NCBI GenBank assembly: GCA_051306365.1
Contig: JBPPNC010000048.1
Location: 1 to 9,021, forward strand
Source of the DNA: Svornostia sp051306365
GTDB lineage: Bacteria; Actinomycetota; Thermoleophilia; Solirubrobacterales; Solirubrobacteraceae
DNA length: 9,021 nucleotides
Reading direction: 5' to 3'
Under the pieces are notes generated by a model. That model was not told where the DNA came from and did not search any database. It saw only the letters and a list, made by a program, of their open reading frames with translations. The translations under genes were made by a program, and so were the position numbers. Positions 1 to 5,839 of this stretch are shown piece by piece (position 1 is the first letter of the stretch; each line of letters opens with the position of its first letter).

Positions 1-854
1 GTGGTCACGGGCAGCGGCGGTGCTCCGCCGCGAACGACGATCTCCGTGTCGGCGATCTCCGCGAGCTCACCGGCACGCTGGCGCAGCGCCTCGTCGAGCG
101 GGCGCCCGTCGAGGGGGGTGCGCAGCTCGTCGATCGCGGACTGCATGTCGGCGATGGCGGCGTCGAGCTCGCGGCGCGCGTGGAGCACCTGCGTGGGGGC
201 GGGAGCGAGCGTGCTGAGCACGAGGCTCGCGGCGTGCAGCCGCTGCTTAGCCGAGTCGTGCAGCTCCCAGGCGATGCGCTGGCGCTCGGCGTCGATGGCG
301 AGCTGCTCGCGCCGTTCGCGCTCCTCATGCAGGCGCCGGAGCACCGCCGCTGCATAGCCCAGCGCGAGGGTGATCACCAGCGGCAGCAGGAGGTGCGTCG
401 CCAGCGTCTCCAGGCGGGCGGTCTCGCGCAGCGTCCGCTCGGCAGGGAGGGCGGTGATGATGGCAACGACGAAGTACGCGATCACCCAGGTCATTCCCCA
501 CAGGACGGCGGGGCGAGCGCGCAGCTCGGTCACTGGGAGGATGAGTGTTGTGAGGCCGTAGATGTAGAACGGGCTGCGCCAGTCCTCGGAGGCGAGGATG
601 AGGCCCATGACGACGATCGTGTCGACCACCCAGGCGCTGGCGCGGCGGTGCAGCTCGGGCCAGCGCAGCACCGCCACGCACGAGAAGGCCGTCCACCCGA
701 CGGTCGCGACGATGAGCGCCTGGTCGTGCCCGGTCACCCGGTGCACGCTGAGCAGTACGATCGCCACTGCGGCGCCGAACAGACGCGAGGCGACGAGCAG
801 GTGAACCCAGAGCCCCTGCTGCTGGGGACTCTCGGGGGCGAGCGGGGTGCGCAT
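1..854 (-). CDS. membrane sensor histidine kinase, NarL/HisKA_3 type (3' end beyond the window)
   Basis: Predicted inner-membrane kinase that autophosphorylates on histidine and passes phosphate to a LuxR/NarL-type response regulator; neither partner nor signal is visible. 284 codons are present, read from ATG 854, with an in-frame TAA six codons upstream that fixes the start; GGGAG lies 5 nt before the ATG. Residues about 14-172 hold five or six hydrophobic segments joined by short loops, so sensing is probably within the membrane. A charged linker (about 172-190) leads to the H-box RQRIAWELHD, with H199 as the expected phosphoacceptor, followed by the dimerisation helices up to about residue 250 (motif MQSAIDELRTPLDG). 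The sequence breaks off near residue 284, before the HATPase_c domain, so ATP-binding motifs cannot be checked. The gene is divergent from the M42 peptidase gene. A response-regulator gene would be expected just beyond base 1. The family call is firm; the ligand is unknown. Confidence 0.88.
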   Translation of the reverse strand, partial: MRTPLAPESPQQQGLWVHLLVASRLFGAAVAIVLLSVHRVTGHDQALIVATVGWTAFSCVAVLRWPELHRRASAWVVDTIVVMGLILASEDWRSPFYIYGLTTLILPVTELRARPAVLWGMTWVIAYFVVAIITALPAERTLRETARLETLATHLLLPLVITLALGYAAAVLRRLHEERERREQLAIDAERQRIAWELHDSAKQRLHAASLVLSTLAPAPTQVLHARRELDAAIADMQSAIDELRTPLDGRPLDEALRQRAGELAEIADTEIVVRGGAPPLPVT

Positions 855-875
855 CCGTACTCCCAGTGTTTACCC

Positions 876-968
876 GTTCCTGCCGCGGCCTACGCCGGTT
901 CCTGCCAGGTGCTCCTCATGTGGGAGAAGCTCCCAGAAGGGGGTCTTTGCAGGGTCGGCGCCGGAACC
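876..968. repeat. direct repeat and nested dyads in the kinase/peptidase intergenic region
   Basis: The 180-bp divergent spacer holds a 9-bp direct repeat, GTTCCTGCC, at 876-884 and 898-906. The copies start 22 bp apart, about two helical turns. A perfect 6-bp stem TGGGAG/CTCCCA with a 3-nt loop lies at 921-935, flanked by the outer inverted pair GGTTCC (897-902) and GGAACC (963-968). This could be a regulator site or a structured leader. No known motif is recognised and chance is not excluded at this GC content. Confidence 0.3.
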
Positions 969-1021
969 AGCTATTCGACCTGCGCGTCATCGGCTTCGCA
1001 CGGTTCAAACGTGGTGCGCGA

Positions 1022-1027
1022 TAACGT
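1022..1027 (+). promoter_or_regulatory. candidate -10 box for a leaderless M42 peptidase transcript
   Basis: TAACGT fits the actinobacterial TANNNT -10 pattern and ends 7 nt before ATG 1035, which would place transcription start at or next to the start codon. No purine-rich ribosome-binding site precedes this ATG, which agrees with a leaderless mRNA. No convincing -35 box is seen at 16-19 nt: TTCAAA at 1004-1009 is too close and TTCGCA at 995-1000 is too far. Confidence 0.35.
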
Positions 1028-1034
1028 GCCGGCC

Positions 1035-2099
1035 ATGCCGTTGCCCGACACCCTCCGCGCCCTTCTGACCGCTGCCGGGCCCTCCGGCTACGAGAGCGCC
1101 CCCGCCGCCGCGTTCGCCGCGGCCGCCCGCGCGTTCACGGACGACGTCTCGATCGACGTGATGGGCAGCGCGACGGCGCGGGTGCCCGGCACCGCCGAGG
1201 GGGCGCCGCGGCTCCTCATCGTGGGGCACATCGACGAGATCGGCCTGATCGTCACCCATGTCGATGAGAAGGGCTTCCTCTACTTCGCCGGCGTCGGCGG
1301 CTGGGATCCGCAGATCCTCGTCGGCCAGCGCGTCGACGTGATGACCGCCGACGGCGTGCTGCCGGGCGTCATCGGCAAGAAGCCCATCCACCTGCTCAAG
1401 CCCGACGACCGCAAGAAGGTCGCCGAGCTGAAGGACCTGCACATCGACATCGGTGCCGTCGACGGCGACGAGGCGAAGGCGAAGGTCCGCATCGGCGACG
1501 TCGCCGTCATCGCCGGCGAGCCCGAGGAGCTGCTCGGCGAGCGCGTCGTGTCGCGCTCGATGGACAACCGCCTGGGTGCGTTCATCGCGCTCGAGGCCGC
1601 GCGCCTCGTCGCCGAGGCGGGCGGCGCCCCGGGCGACGTCATCGCGGTCGGCGCGGTGCAGGAGGAGATCACGTTCGCGGGCGCTCGCACGTCGGCGTTC
1701 CGGCTGGACCCGGACCTGGCGATCGTCGTCGACGTGACGCACGCGACCGACGCTCCGGGCGTGGACGTCAAGGAGCTCGGCGAGCACCCGCTGGGCAGCG
1801 GCGCGGTCATCGAGCGGGGCAGCACGCTGCACCCCGCGGTGAGCGGCGGCCTCATCGACACCGCCGAGCGCGAGGAGCTGCCCCACTCGCTGGCTGCCAC
1901 CGCGCGGGCGACCGGGACCGACGCCGACGCGGTCCATCTCTCCCGGGCGGGCGTCGCGACGGGCGTCGTCTCGATCCCACTGCGCTACATGCACTCGCCG
2001 GTTGAGATGGTCCAGCTCGAGGACATCGCGACGTGCGCGAAGCTCATCGCGGCGTACGCGCAGACCCTCGGGCTCGACACCTCGTTCGTGCGCGGGTAG
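1035..2099 (+). CDS. M42-family metallo-aminopeptidase
   Basis: Cytosolic, probably multimeric, di-metal aminopeptidase of the glutamyl aminopeptidase/FrvX family, which trims N-terminal residues from peptides. The product has 354 residues, a normal family length. Metal and catalytic landmarks are present in family order: H65 in GHIDEIG; the inserted domain around residues 75-160 starting at GVGGWDP; D177 in SMDNRLGAF; the E210/E211 pair in AVQEEITFAGA; D233 in VVDVTHATD; and H320 in LRYMHSPVE. No signal peptide is visible. ATG 1035 starts the protein a few residues before the conserved N-terminal helix and GPSGYE motif. The frame is open further upstream, with GTG codons nearby, but nothing conserved is encoded there. 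The gene is divergent from the kinase gene and converges on the anti-sigma gene with 3 bp between stops. It is a solo gene; peptide recycling is the likely role, and substrate preference cannot be read from the sequence. Confidence 0.93.
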   Translation: MPLPDTLRALLTAAGPSGYESAPAAAFAAAARAFTDDVSIDVMGSATARVPGTAEGAPRLLIVGHIDEIGLIVTHVDEKGFLYFAGVGGWDPQILVGQRVDVMTADGVLPGVIGKKPIHLLKPDDRKKVAELKDLHIDIGAVDGDEAKAKVRIGDVAVIAGEPEELLGERVVSRSMDNRLGAFIALEAARLVAEAGGAPGDVIAVGAVQEEITFAGARTSAFRLDPDLAIVVDVTHATDAPGVDVKELGEHPLGSGAVIERGSTLHPAVSGGLIDTAEREELPHSLAATARATGTDADAVHLSRAGVATGVVSIPLRYMHSPVEMVQLEDIATCAKLIAAYAQTLGLDTSFVRG

Positions 2100-2102
2100 G
2101 CA

Positions 2103-2696
2103 TCAGGTCACCGCGAGGACCGGCGGGAGGTTGGGCGACGGGTCGTCGTCCTCCTCTTGGGTGACGGCGAGCGGGACCTTCTGCGGCATGCCCTTGGGCA
2201 GCTGCAGCTCGGCGTCGACCTTGCCCTCGGCATCCGGGCGGAATGTGCCGACGGAGGTGAGCTTCGGCTGATCCGGGTCGCCCTGGATGGCCCACAGCTC
2301 GTACTCCGCCCCTGCCGGGAGAGGCTCGCCGTGACCCTCGAGCGTCACCTCGGTGTCGCGGATCTCCACCGTCACCGCTCCCGCGGAGCCGCTGAGCTGC
2401 GTGGTGCGGGGCGCGTCGCCCTCGAGGCCGGCGAAGGTGAAGAGCAGCGCGACGAGTCCCACAGCCGCGACGGCGACCGCGCCGCCCACCGCGTAGGGGA
2501 GGCTGATGCCGCGCTTGCGGCGCTCTGTCCGGCGGCGCTCGGTGGCGTGGCCGGGCATCGGCTGGGCGCTCACCGCGCCGAGGGTCCGCGCGCGGAGGCC
2601 GGCGGGCGGCCCGGCGTCGTCGTAGTCCAGCTCGCCCAGCAGGGCGTGCAGCTCGGGGTCGACCTGCAGGTCGTCGTGGTCGTCGTGTTCAGCCAT
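2103..2696 (-). CDS. membrane anti-sigma factor, RskA C-terminal type
   Basis: Predicted single-pass membrane anti-sigma factor holding the sigma factor encoded just upstream. The product has 197 residues: an acidic, His/Asp-rich N-terminus (1-30), a basic stretch RRRTERRKR (54-62), one transmembrane helix at about 67-90, and an exported domain at about 100-195. That last part has RskA-type features, including YELWAIQGDPDQPKL (132-146) and VPLAVTQEEDDDPSPNLPP (174-192). ATG 2696 lies inside the last codons of the sigma gene (8-bp overlap), a classic sign of translational coupling. Oddities: the cytoplasmic part is only about 65 residues and has no cysteine, so the HxxxCxxC zinc motif of ZAS anti-sigma factors is absent, and RskA proteins usually carry a longer sigma-binding region. 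RskA members are typically released by regulated proteolysis, but the signal here is unknown. The stop is 3 bp from the convergent peptidase stop. Confidence 0.87.
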   Translation of the reverse strand: MAEHDDHDDLQVDPELHALLGELDYDDAGPPAGLRARTLGAVSAQPMPGHATERRRTERRKRGISLPYAVGGAVAVAAVGLVALLFTFAGLEGDAPRTTQLSGSAGAVTVEIRDTEVTLEGHGEPLPAGAEYELWAIQGDPDQPKLTSVGTFRPDAEGKVDAELQLPKGMPQKVPLAVTQEEDDDPSPNLPPVLAVT

Positions 2697-3381
2697 CGCG
2701 CTGCTCCGATAGCGCCGCCCGGAGGTGGCGCAGGCCGTAGAAGACCCGGGACTTCACTGTCCCGAGGGGAAGGTCCAGGCGCGAGGCGATCTCGGCCTGG
2801 GCGAGGTCCTCCTGAAAGTGCAGGCGTAGGATCTCACGCTGCTCGTCCGACAGGGTGGCAAGGGCTGCCTGCAGCTCGTCGCGCAGCAGCAGCTGCTCCT
2901 CCTGCTCGGTGCCGCCGTGCGGCTCGGCGGGCCCGTCGGCGACATCCACGTCGAGGGACACCACCGTCGTCTCGCCCGCACGCCGGCGGCCGAGGTCGGA
3001 GGCCGCCCGGTACGCGATCGTCATGAGCAGCGCGCCGACGGTCCCGCGCGCGGGATCGAACCGCGGCGCGGCGCGCCAGAGGCGCACGAAGGTCTCCTGG
3101 ACGAGGTCCTCGGCGGCGCCGCGGTCGCGCAGGCGCCGCAGGCCGACGGCCCATACGCGCCGCTCGTAGCGGTCGTAGAGCTCCTCCAGCGGGGCGCCGC
3201 GGTCCCCGGCGGCGACCCGTTGCAGGAGCTGTGCCTCGTGAGCCGCTTCGGCCTGGCGGGCGTCGTCGGACGTGCTCGGACGGGTCACGCGAGCTGCGGA
3301 GGGACTGGCGGACGCACGCCTGGAGCCTAGGAGACCCGCCGCGTCGGGGACGGGAGGAACGGGGACGACCAGCAGCGACAT
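2689..3381 (-). CDS. ECF (group 4) RNA polymerase sigma factor
   Basis: Alternative sigma factor directing RNA polymerase to stress or envelope-type promoters, probably controlled by the overlapping anti-sigma gene. From ATG 3381 the product has 230 residues. Sigma region 2 lies at about 52-135, with core-binding motif EDLVQETFVRLW (91-102). Sigma region 4 lies at about 170-226, with ATLSDEQREILRLHF and the helix-turn-helix AQAEIASRLDLPLGTVKSR. Its pattern resembles SigK/SigE-like ECFs, often paired with RskA anti-sigmas. The first 50 or so residues are Ala/Pro/Ser-rich with no family match, so the true start may be internal, for example GTG 3288. Upstream options TTG 3420 and GTG 3399 also remain open; ATG 3381 is preferred because AGGA sits 8 nt before it. 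The gene is divergent from the HAD gene across 71 bp. Confidence 0.92.
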   Translation of the reverse strand: MSLLVVPVPPVPDAAGLLGSRRASASPSAARVTRPSTSDDARQAEAAHEAQLLQRVAAGDRGAPLEELYDRYERRVWAVGLRRLRDRGAAEDLVQETFVRLWRAAPRFDPARGTVGALLMTIAYRAASDLGRRRAGETTVVSLDVDVADGPAEPHGGTEQEEQLLLRDELQAALATLSDEQREILRLHFQEDLAQAEIASRLDLPLGTVKSRVFYGLRHLRAALSEQRDG

Positions 3382-3384
3382 GGT

Positions 3385-3399
3385 GTGGGTCCTACCCAC
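3385..3399 (-). promoter_or_regulatory. hairpin over the sigma-gene ribosome-binding site
   Basis: On the minus strand GTGGGT-AGG-ACCCAC is a perfect 6-bp stem with a 3-nt loop ending 3 nt before ATG 3381. The only Shine-Dalgarno-like bases, AGGA, fall in the loop and first stem position, so folding could limit initiation. As DNA it could instead be an operator. If the gene starts further upstream, this lies within coding sequence. Confidence 0.35.
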
Positions 3400-3420
3400 C
3401 CGGCCGCCCGGGAGGTTCAA
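3392..3420 (-). promoter_or_regulatory. candidate ECF-type promoter of the sigma/anti-sigma operon
   Basis: The minus strand reads TTGAACC (3420-3414), resembling the AAC-containing -35 elements (TGAACC, GGAAC) of ECF-dependent promoters. A possible -10 region, GGGTAG, starts 16 nt after TGAACC at 3397. ECF genes commonly drive their own promoters, so the position is reasonable. The -10 part is weak, and the resulting transcript would begin only a few bases before ATG 3381. Confidence 0.25.
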
Positions 3421-3452
3421 CGCCGGAGGACCGGTCGTGGCAGGATGGCGCC

Positions 3453-4154
3453 ATGGGAGTGGGCCACCTGCTGCTGTTCGACATTGACGGGACGCTGCTG
3501 CTGCGTGCGGCCGAGGCGCACAAGCACGCGCTGTACGAGGCGCTCGCGAAGGTGCACCACGTCGACCCGGAGCGGATCGGCGAGGTGTCGACCGCCGGCC
3601 GGACCGACCTGGAGATCGCGCGGCATCTCCTGCTTGACGCGGAGGTGCCGCCGGACCAGATCGACGCGCATCTCGACGACGTGCGCGACGCCGCGTGCGA
3701 GGCCTACGCCCGGCTGTGCCCGCCCGACCTGTCGGACACCGTGGCGCCCGGCATGCCCGAACTGCTGGCGCAGCTGCGCGACCGCGGCGACGTCGGGCTG
3801 GCGCTCGTGACGGGCAACCTCGAGCCGATCGCCCGGCTCAAACTCTCGCGTGCCGGGCTCGGAGGGTTCTTCCCGCCCGGGCAGGGCGGCTTCGGCTCTG
3901 ACGATGAGGACCGAACCCATCTGCCCGCCGTCGCCCGCGAGCGCGCAGCGGATGGCGACCTCGCGGCGTTTCCGCGCGACCGCACGATCGTCATCGGCGA
4001 CACGCCGCTCGACGTGCTCTGCGCGCGGGCGGACGGCGTGCACTGCATTGGGATCACCACCGGGCCGCACGGTGCCGACGAGCTCGCCGGCGCCGATGCG
4101 GTGGTCGGCGACGCCCGGGGCGTCGCCGACGCACTACGTCAACTCGGAGTGTGA
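3453..4154 (+). CDS. HAD-superfamily hydrolase, phosphoglycolate-phosphatase-like
   Basis: Cytosolic Mg-dependent phosphatase of HAD subfamily IA, hydrolysing a small phosphorylated metabolite through an aspartyl-phosphate. The product has 233 residues. Motif I is LLLFDIDGTLL, with nucleophile D10 and acid/base D12; a helical cap spans about 17-95; motif II is ALVTGN with T120; motif III is probably K130 in ARLKLSRAGL; motif IV is VIGDTPLD with D183 and D187. All catalytic residues are present. ATG 3453 is preceded by AGGA 7 nt upstream, and the first residues run straight into motif I, so the start is well supported. The gene is divergent from the sigma gene and converges on the secreted-protein gene (7 bp between stops). 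Gph-like enzymes act on 2-phosphoglycolate, but cap-domain specificity cannot be read by eye, so the substrate is left open. Confidence 0.9.
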   Translation: MGVGHLLLFDIDGTLLLRAAEAHKHALYEALAKVHHVDPERIGEVSTAGRTDLEIARHLLLDAEVPPDQIDAHLDDVRDAACEAYARLCPPDLSDTVAPGMPELLAQLRDRGDVGLALVTGNLEPIARLKLSRAGLGGFFPPGQGGFGSDDEDRTHLPAVARERAADGDLAAFPRDRTIVIGDTPLDVLCARADGVHCIGITTGPHGADELAGADAVVGDARGVADALRQLGV

Positions 4155-4161
4155 GCCGGCG

Positions 4162-4881
4162 CTACTTCGTGCACCGCGACGAGGCGGTGCCCGACTCGGT
4201 GTTGCCGTTGCGGTAGGTCACCTGCGCCTCGAAGGGCCACTTGCCGCCGGCGCAGCCCGCGGTGCTGATGTACGAGACGGTCTTGCCGTTGACCTTGCGC
4301 TTGCCGTCGACCTTCAGCCCGAACTCGGTGACGGTGGTGAACACGCCCGGGACCGGCTGCTGGAGGTTCTCCGGCACCTCGTTGAGCAGCGACATGCCGT
4401 ACTGGTCGTCACCGCTGCGGATGGTGCCCTGGAGCACGGAGTCGATGCGCAGCGGCGTCGTGCCCTCCACGAGCAGCAGCAGGCGGTAGCCCTTGCCGTT
4501 GTACGCCGTGAGCTTGAGCTGCTGCACGATGCCGCCGGCGGCACCGCCGACGACCTTGCCCGAGCCGATCTTCGCTGCACTCGAGCAGCTGCGCGAGCGG
4601 ACCTGGGCGGCGTCGCACGCTGGGAAGGCGACGGGGTTGAACAGCAGCGGGTACGGCAGCTTGGCTTCGATCGACCGCGTCGCGCCGGAGCCGTCGACGG
4701 CTCCGACCGGTGCGCCGGTGATCTTCGCGGTGACGTTCACCGAGGCGGGCGTCGGTTTGTCCGGCGTCCCGCTGTTGGACGGGCTGACGGACGCGCTGAG
4801 GCTCACCGCGGCGTGAGCGGACCCGGCTCCGACGACGGCGATGACGATGGTTGCGGCGGCAAGTGCGCAGGCACGGACCAT
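4162..4881 (-). CDS. secreted four-cysteine protein of unknown function
   Basis: Not recognised as a characterised family. From ATG 4881 the product has 239 residues, starting with a clear Sec signal peptide: basic MVR, a hydrophobic core at 5-20, and an AHA cleavage site after residue 24. The mature part is Ser/Thr/Gly/Val-rich and probably beta-structured. It has exactly four cysteines (C89, C99, C210, C237), likely two disulfides. A segment CDAAQVRSRSCSSAAKIGSG (89-108) resembles the 'CP...S..IGSG' signature I associate with exported proteins of Thermoleophilia; this is from memory. There is no lipobox, C-terminal anchor or second membrane helix, so it is probably released or wall-associated. 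ATG 4908 would add nine residues before the basic start but lacks a ribosome-binding site, while GGGAG precedes ATG 4881 by 9 nt. It lies 63 bp after the DsbA-like gene, with a dyad between. Confidence 0.8.
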   Translation of the reverse strand: MVRACALAAATIVIAVVGAGSAHAAVSLSASVSPSNSGTPDKPTPASVNVTAKITGAPVGAVDGSGATRSIEAKLPYPLLFNPVAFPACDAAQVRSRSCSSAAKIGSGKVVGGAAGGIVQQLKLTAYNGKGYRLLLLVEGTTPLRIDSVLQGTIRSGDDQYGMSLLNEVPENLQQPVPGVFTTVTEFGLKVDGKRKVNGKTVSYISTAGCAGGKWPFEAQVTYRNGNTESGTASSRCTK

Positions 4882-4923
4882 GTGTGGATACTCCCCCCGG
4901 AGAAACATGCTGGTAACCGTACA

Positions 4924-4943
4924 GCACGCATCGTCGTGCGTGC
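4924..4943 (-). terminator. candidate hairpin terminator after the DsbA-like gene
   Basis: A perfect 7-bp inverted repeat GCACGCA/TGCGTGC with a 6-nt loop begins 2 nt downstream of the DsbA-like stop codon. No T-run follows on the minus strand (TGTACGGTT comes next), so it is not a canonical intrinsic terminator. Actinobacterial hairpins without U-tracts may still terminate or stabilise 3' ends. It could also shape the leader of the secreted-protein gene. Confidence 0.4.
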
Positions 4944-4944
4944 C

Positions 4945-5793
4945 TCAGTTCACGGACCAGAACACATCCGAGCCGAAAGGTTGCGCATGCGCGCCTTCGC
5001 GGGCCAGGCGCTGGCGGGCATCCTCGCGGTCGATCCCAGCGATGGAGGCGACCTCGGCCGTGGCCAGCGGCTCGCCCGCCCACGCGAGCACCTCGGTCAT
5101 GGTCGCCGGGTCGGGGCGCTGCTCGAGGGCCGGGCCGCAGTTGGCGAGGATGACCTCGTACACCTCGATCGGGTTGAACCCCGGAATGACGGAGTTTCTG
5201 CCGTTGCCGTGGTGCACGACGTAGGTCGGGCACGTGTAGCGACGGCCACCCTCCCAGTCGGCCAGCCGCCGGTCGAGCGCCGCGGCCGCGGGGAGGGGGT
5301 GGCGGGCGGCGTCCTTGTCCGCCGCGAGAGCCGCGATGACCTCGGGCTCCTCGGCCCAGGCACGGACGTCGGCGGGGGTGAGACCGGCAGTCTCAACCGC
5401 CGCGTCGATGGTGGCCGGCTCGTCGATCACGCCGCCGCCCATCTGCGCCAGGCGCAGCGCCCGGAGCACGCGATCGCCGGCGTCGGCGCCGGCTCGCTCG
5501 CGTGCGGCGACGACGACGAGGGCCGCAGGCTCGGTCGCCGGGAGCGCGGCTCGCGGTGCGGTGTCGAAGGGCATGCCCGGGTCGCGGCTGAGGCTCGCGT
5601 AGCCCTTCGCCACCCGCTCCGGCGTCAGGCCCTTCTGCTCGTACACCGCCCGCGTCTCGGCGAGCACCACCATCCGCGTCCGCCAGGACAGCTGGTCGCC
5701 GTAGACCCAGCGCAGACGCTGCCGGATCGGCTCCGACGAGTACGCGTAGGGGCAGTTCGGGTCGGTGAAGTGCTCGATCTGGACGGTCGCCAT
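4945..5793 (-). CDS. DsbA-fold (thioredoxin-like) protein with single-cysteine CPYA site
   Basis: Cytoplasmic protein of the DsbA/FrnE/2-hydroxychromene isomerase-like superfamily; there is no signal peptide, so it is not a periplasmic disulfide oxidase. The product has 282 residues. The N-terminal beta strand VQIEHFTDPNCPYAYSSEP carries C14 at the usual first-cysteine position, but the second CXXC cysteine is replaced (CPYA). The helical insertion spans about 40-165. The cis-proline loop is YTCPTYVV, with P189 next to C188. The last 55 or so residues (228-282), with MTEVLAWAGEPLATAEVASIA and REDARQRLAREG, look like a small winged-helix/HTH module. ATG 5793 is the first plausible start: the conserved fold begins right after it and no ribosome-binding site is seen. 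The gene follows ettA by 38 bp. The role could be glutathione- or mycothiol-linked transferase/isomerase chemistry, or a redox-linked regulator; this is not established. Confidence 0.82.
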   Translation of the reverse strand: MATVQIEHFTDPNCPYAYSSEPIRQRLRWVYGDQLSWRTRMVVLAETRAVYEQKGLTPERVAKGYASLSRDPGMPFDTAPRAALPATEPAALVVVAARERAGADAGDRVLRALRLAQMGGGVIDEPATIDAAVETAGLTPADVRAWAEEPEVIAALAADKDAARHPLPAAAALDRRLADWEGGRRYTCPTYVVHHGNGRNSVIPGFNPIEVYEVILANCGPALEQRPDPATMTEVLAWAGEPLATAEVASIAGIDREDARQRLAREGAHAQPFGSDVFWSVN

Positions 5794-5801
5794 GCGCACG
5801 C

Positions 5802-5807
5802 ACGCTA
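5802..5807 (-). promoter_or_regulatory. candidate -10 box for a leaderless DsbA-like transcript
   Basis: TAGCGT on the minus strand matches TANNNT and ends 8 nt before ATG 5793, the spacing expected for a transcript starting near the start codon. There is no ribosome-binding site. The closest -35 candidate, TTGCTC, lies 15 nt upstream beside the ettA stop codon, which is short spacing. Confidence 0.35.
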
Positions 5808-5839
5808 GCAGCGTCGTTGCACGAGCAACTACTAGTTGC
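5802..5839. repeat. cluster of overlapping dyads at the ettA 3' end
   Basis: Three inverted repeats fill the ettA/DsbA-like gap: ACGCT-AGC-AGCGT (5802-5814), GTTGC-ACGA-GCAAC (5816-5829) and GCAACTA-C-TAGTTGC (5825-5839). The last is a perfect 7-bp arm dyad containing the ettA stop codon. The latter two share one arm, so as RNA they would be alternative folds. The cluster may be an ettA 3'-end structure, an operator for the next gene, or both. Confidence 0.45.

Noticed and set aside
5..696. Two minus-strand frames (5-355 and 325-696) in the kinase region.
   Set aside because: They are out of frame with the kinase, whose translation from 854 gives membrane helices and the H-box.
180..1034. 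N-terminal extension of the M42 peptidase frame back to base 180.
   Set aside because: This stretch is antisense to the histidine kinase plus the intergenic region. The conserved peptidase begins just after ATG 1035.
1005..1994. Long minus-strand frame opposite the M42 gene.
   Set aside because: Arg/Asp/Val-rich shadow of a high-GC gene with no recognisable domain. The plus strand encodes an intact metallopeptidase.
2100..2102. Terminator between the convergent peptidase and anti-sigma genes.
   Set aside because: Only 3 bp separate the stops and I see no hairpin with a T-run. The same holds for the 7-bp gap at 4155-4161.
3850..5808. Long plus-strand frame opposite the secreted and DsbA-like genes.
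   Set aside because: Low-complexity antisense translation. The minus strand has a signal peptide, conserved motifs and sensible starts in two separate genes.
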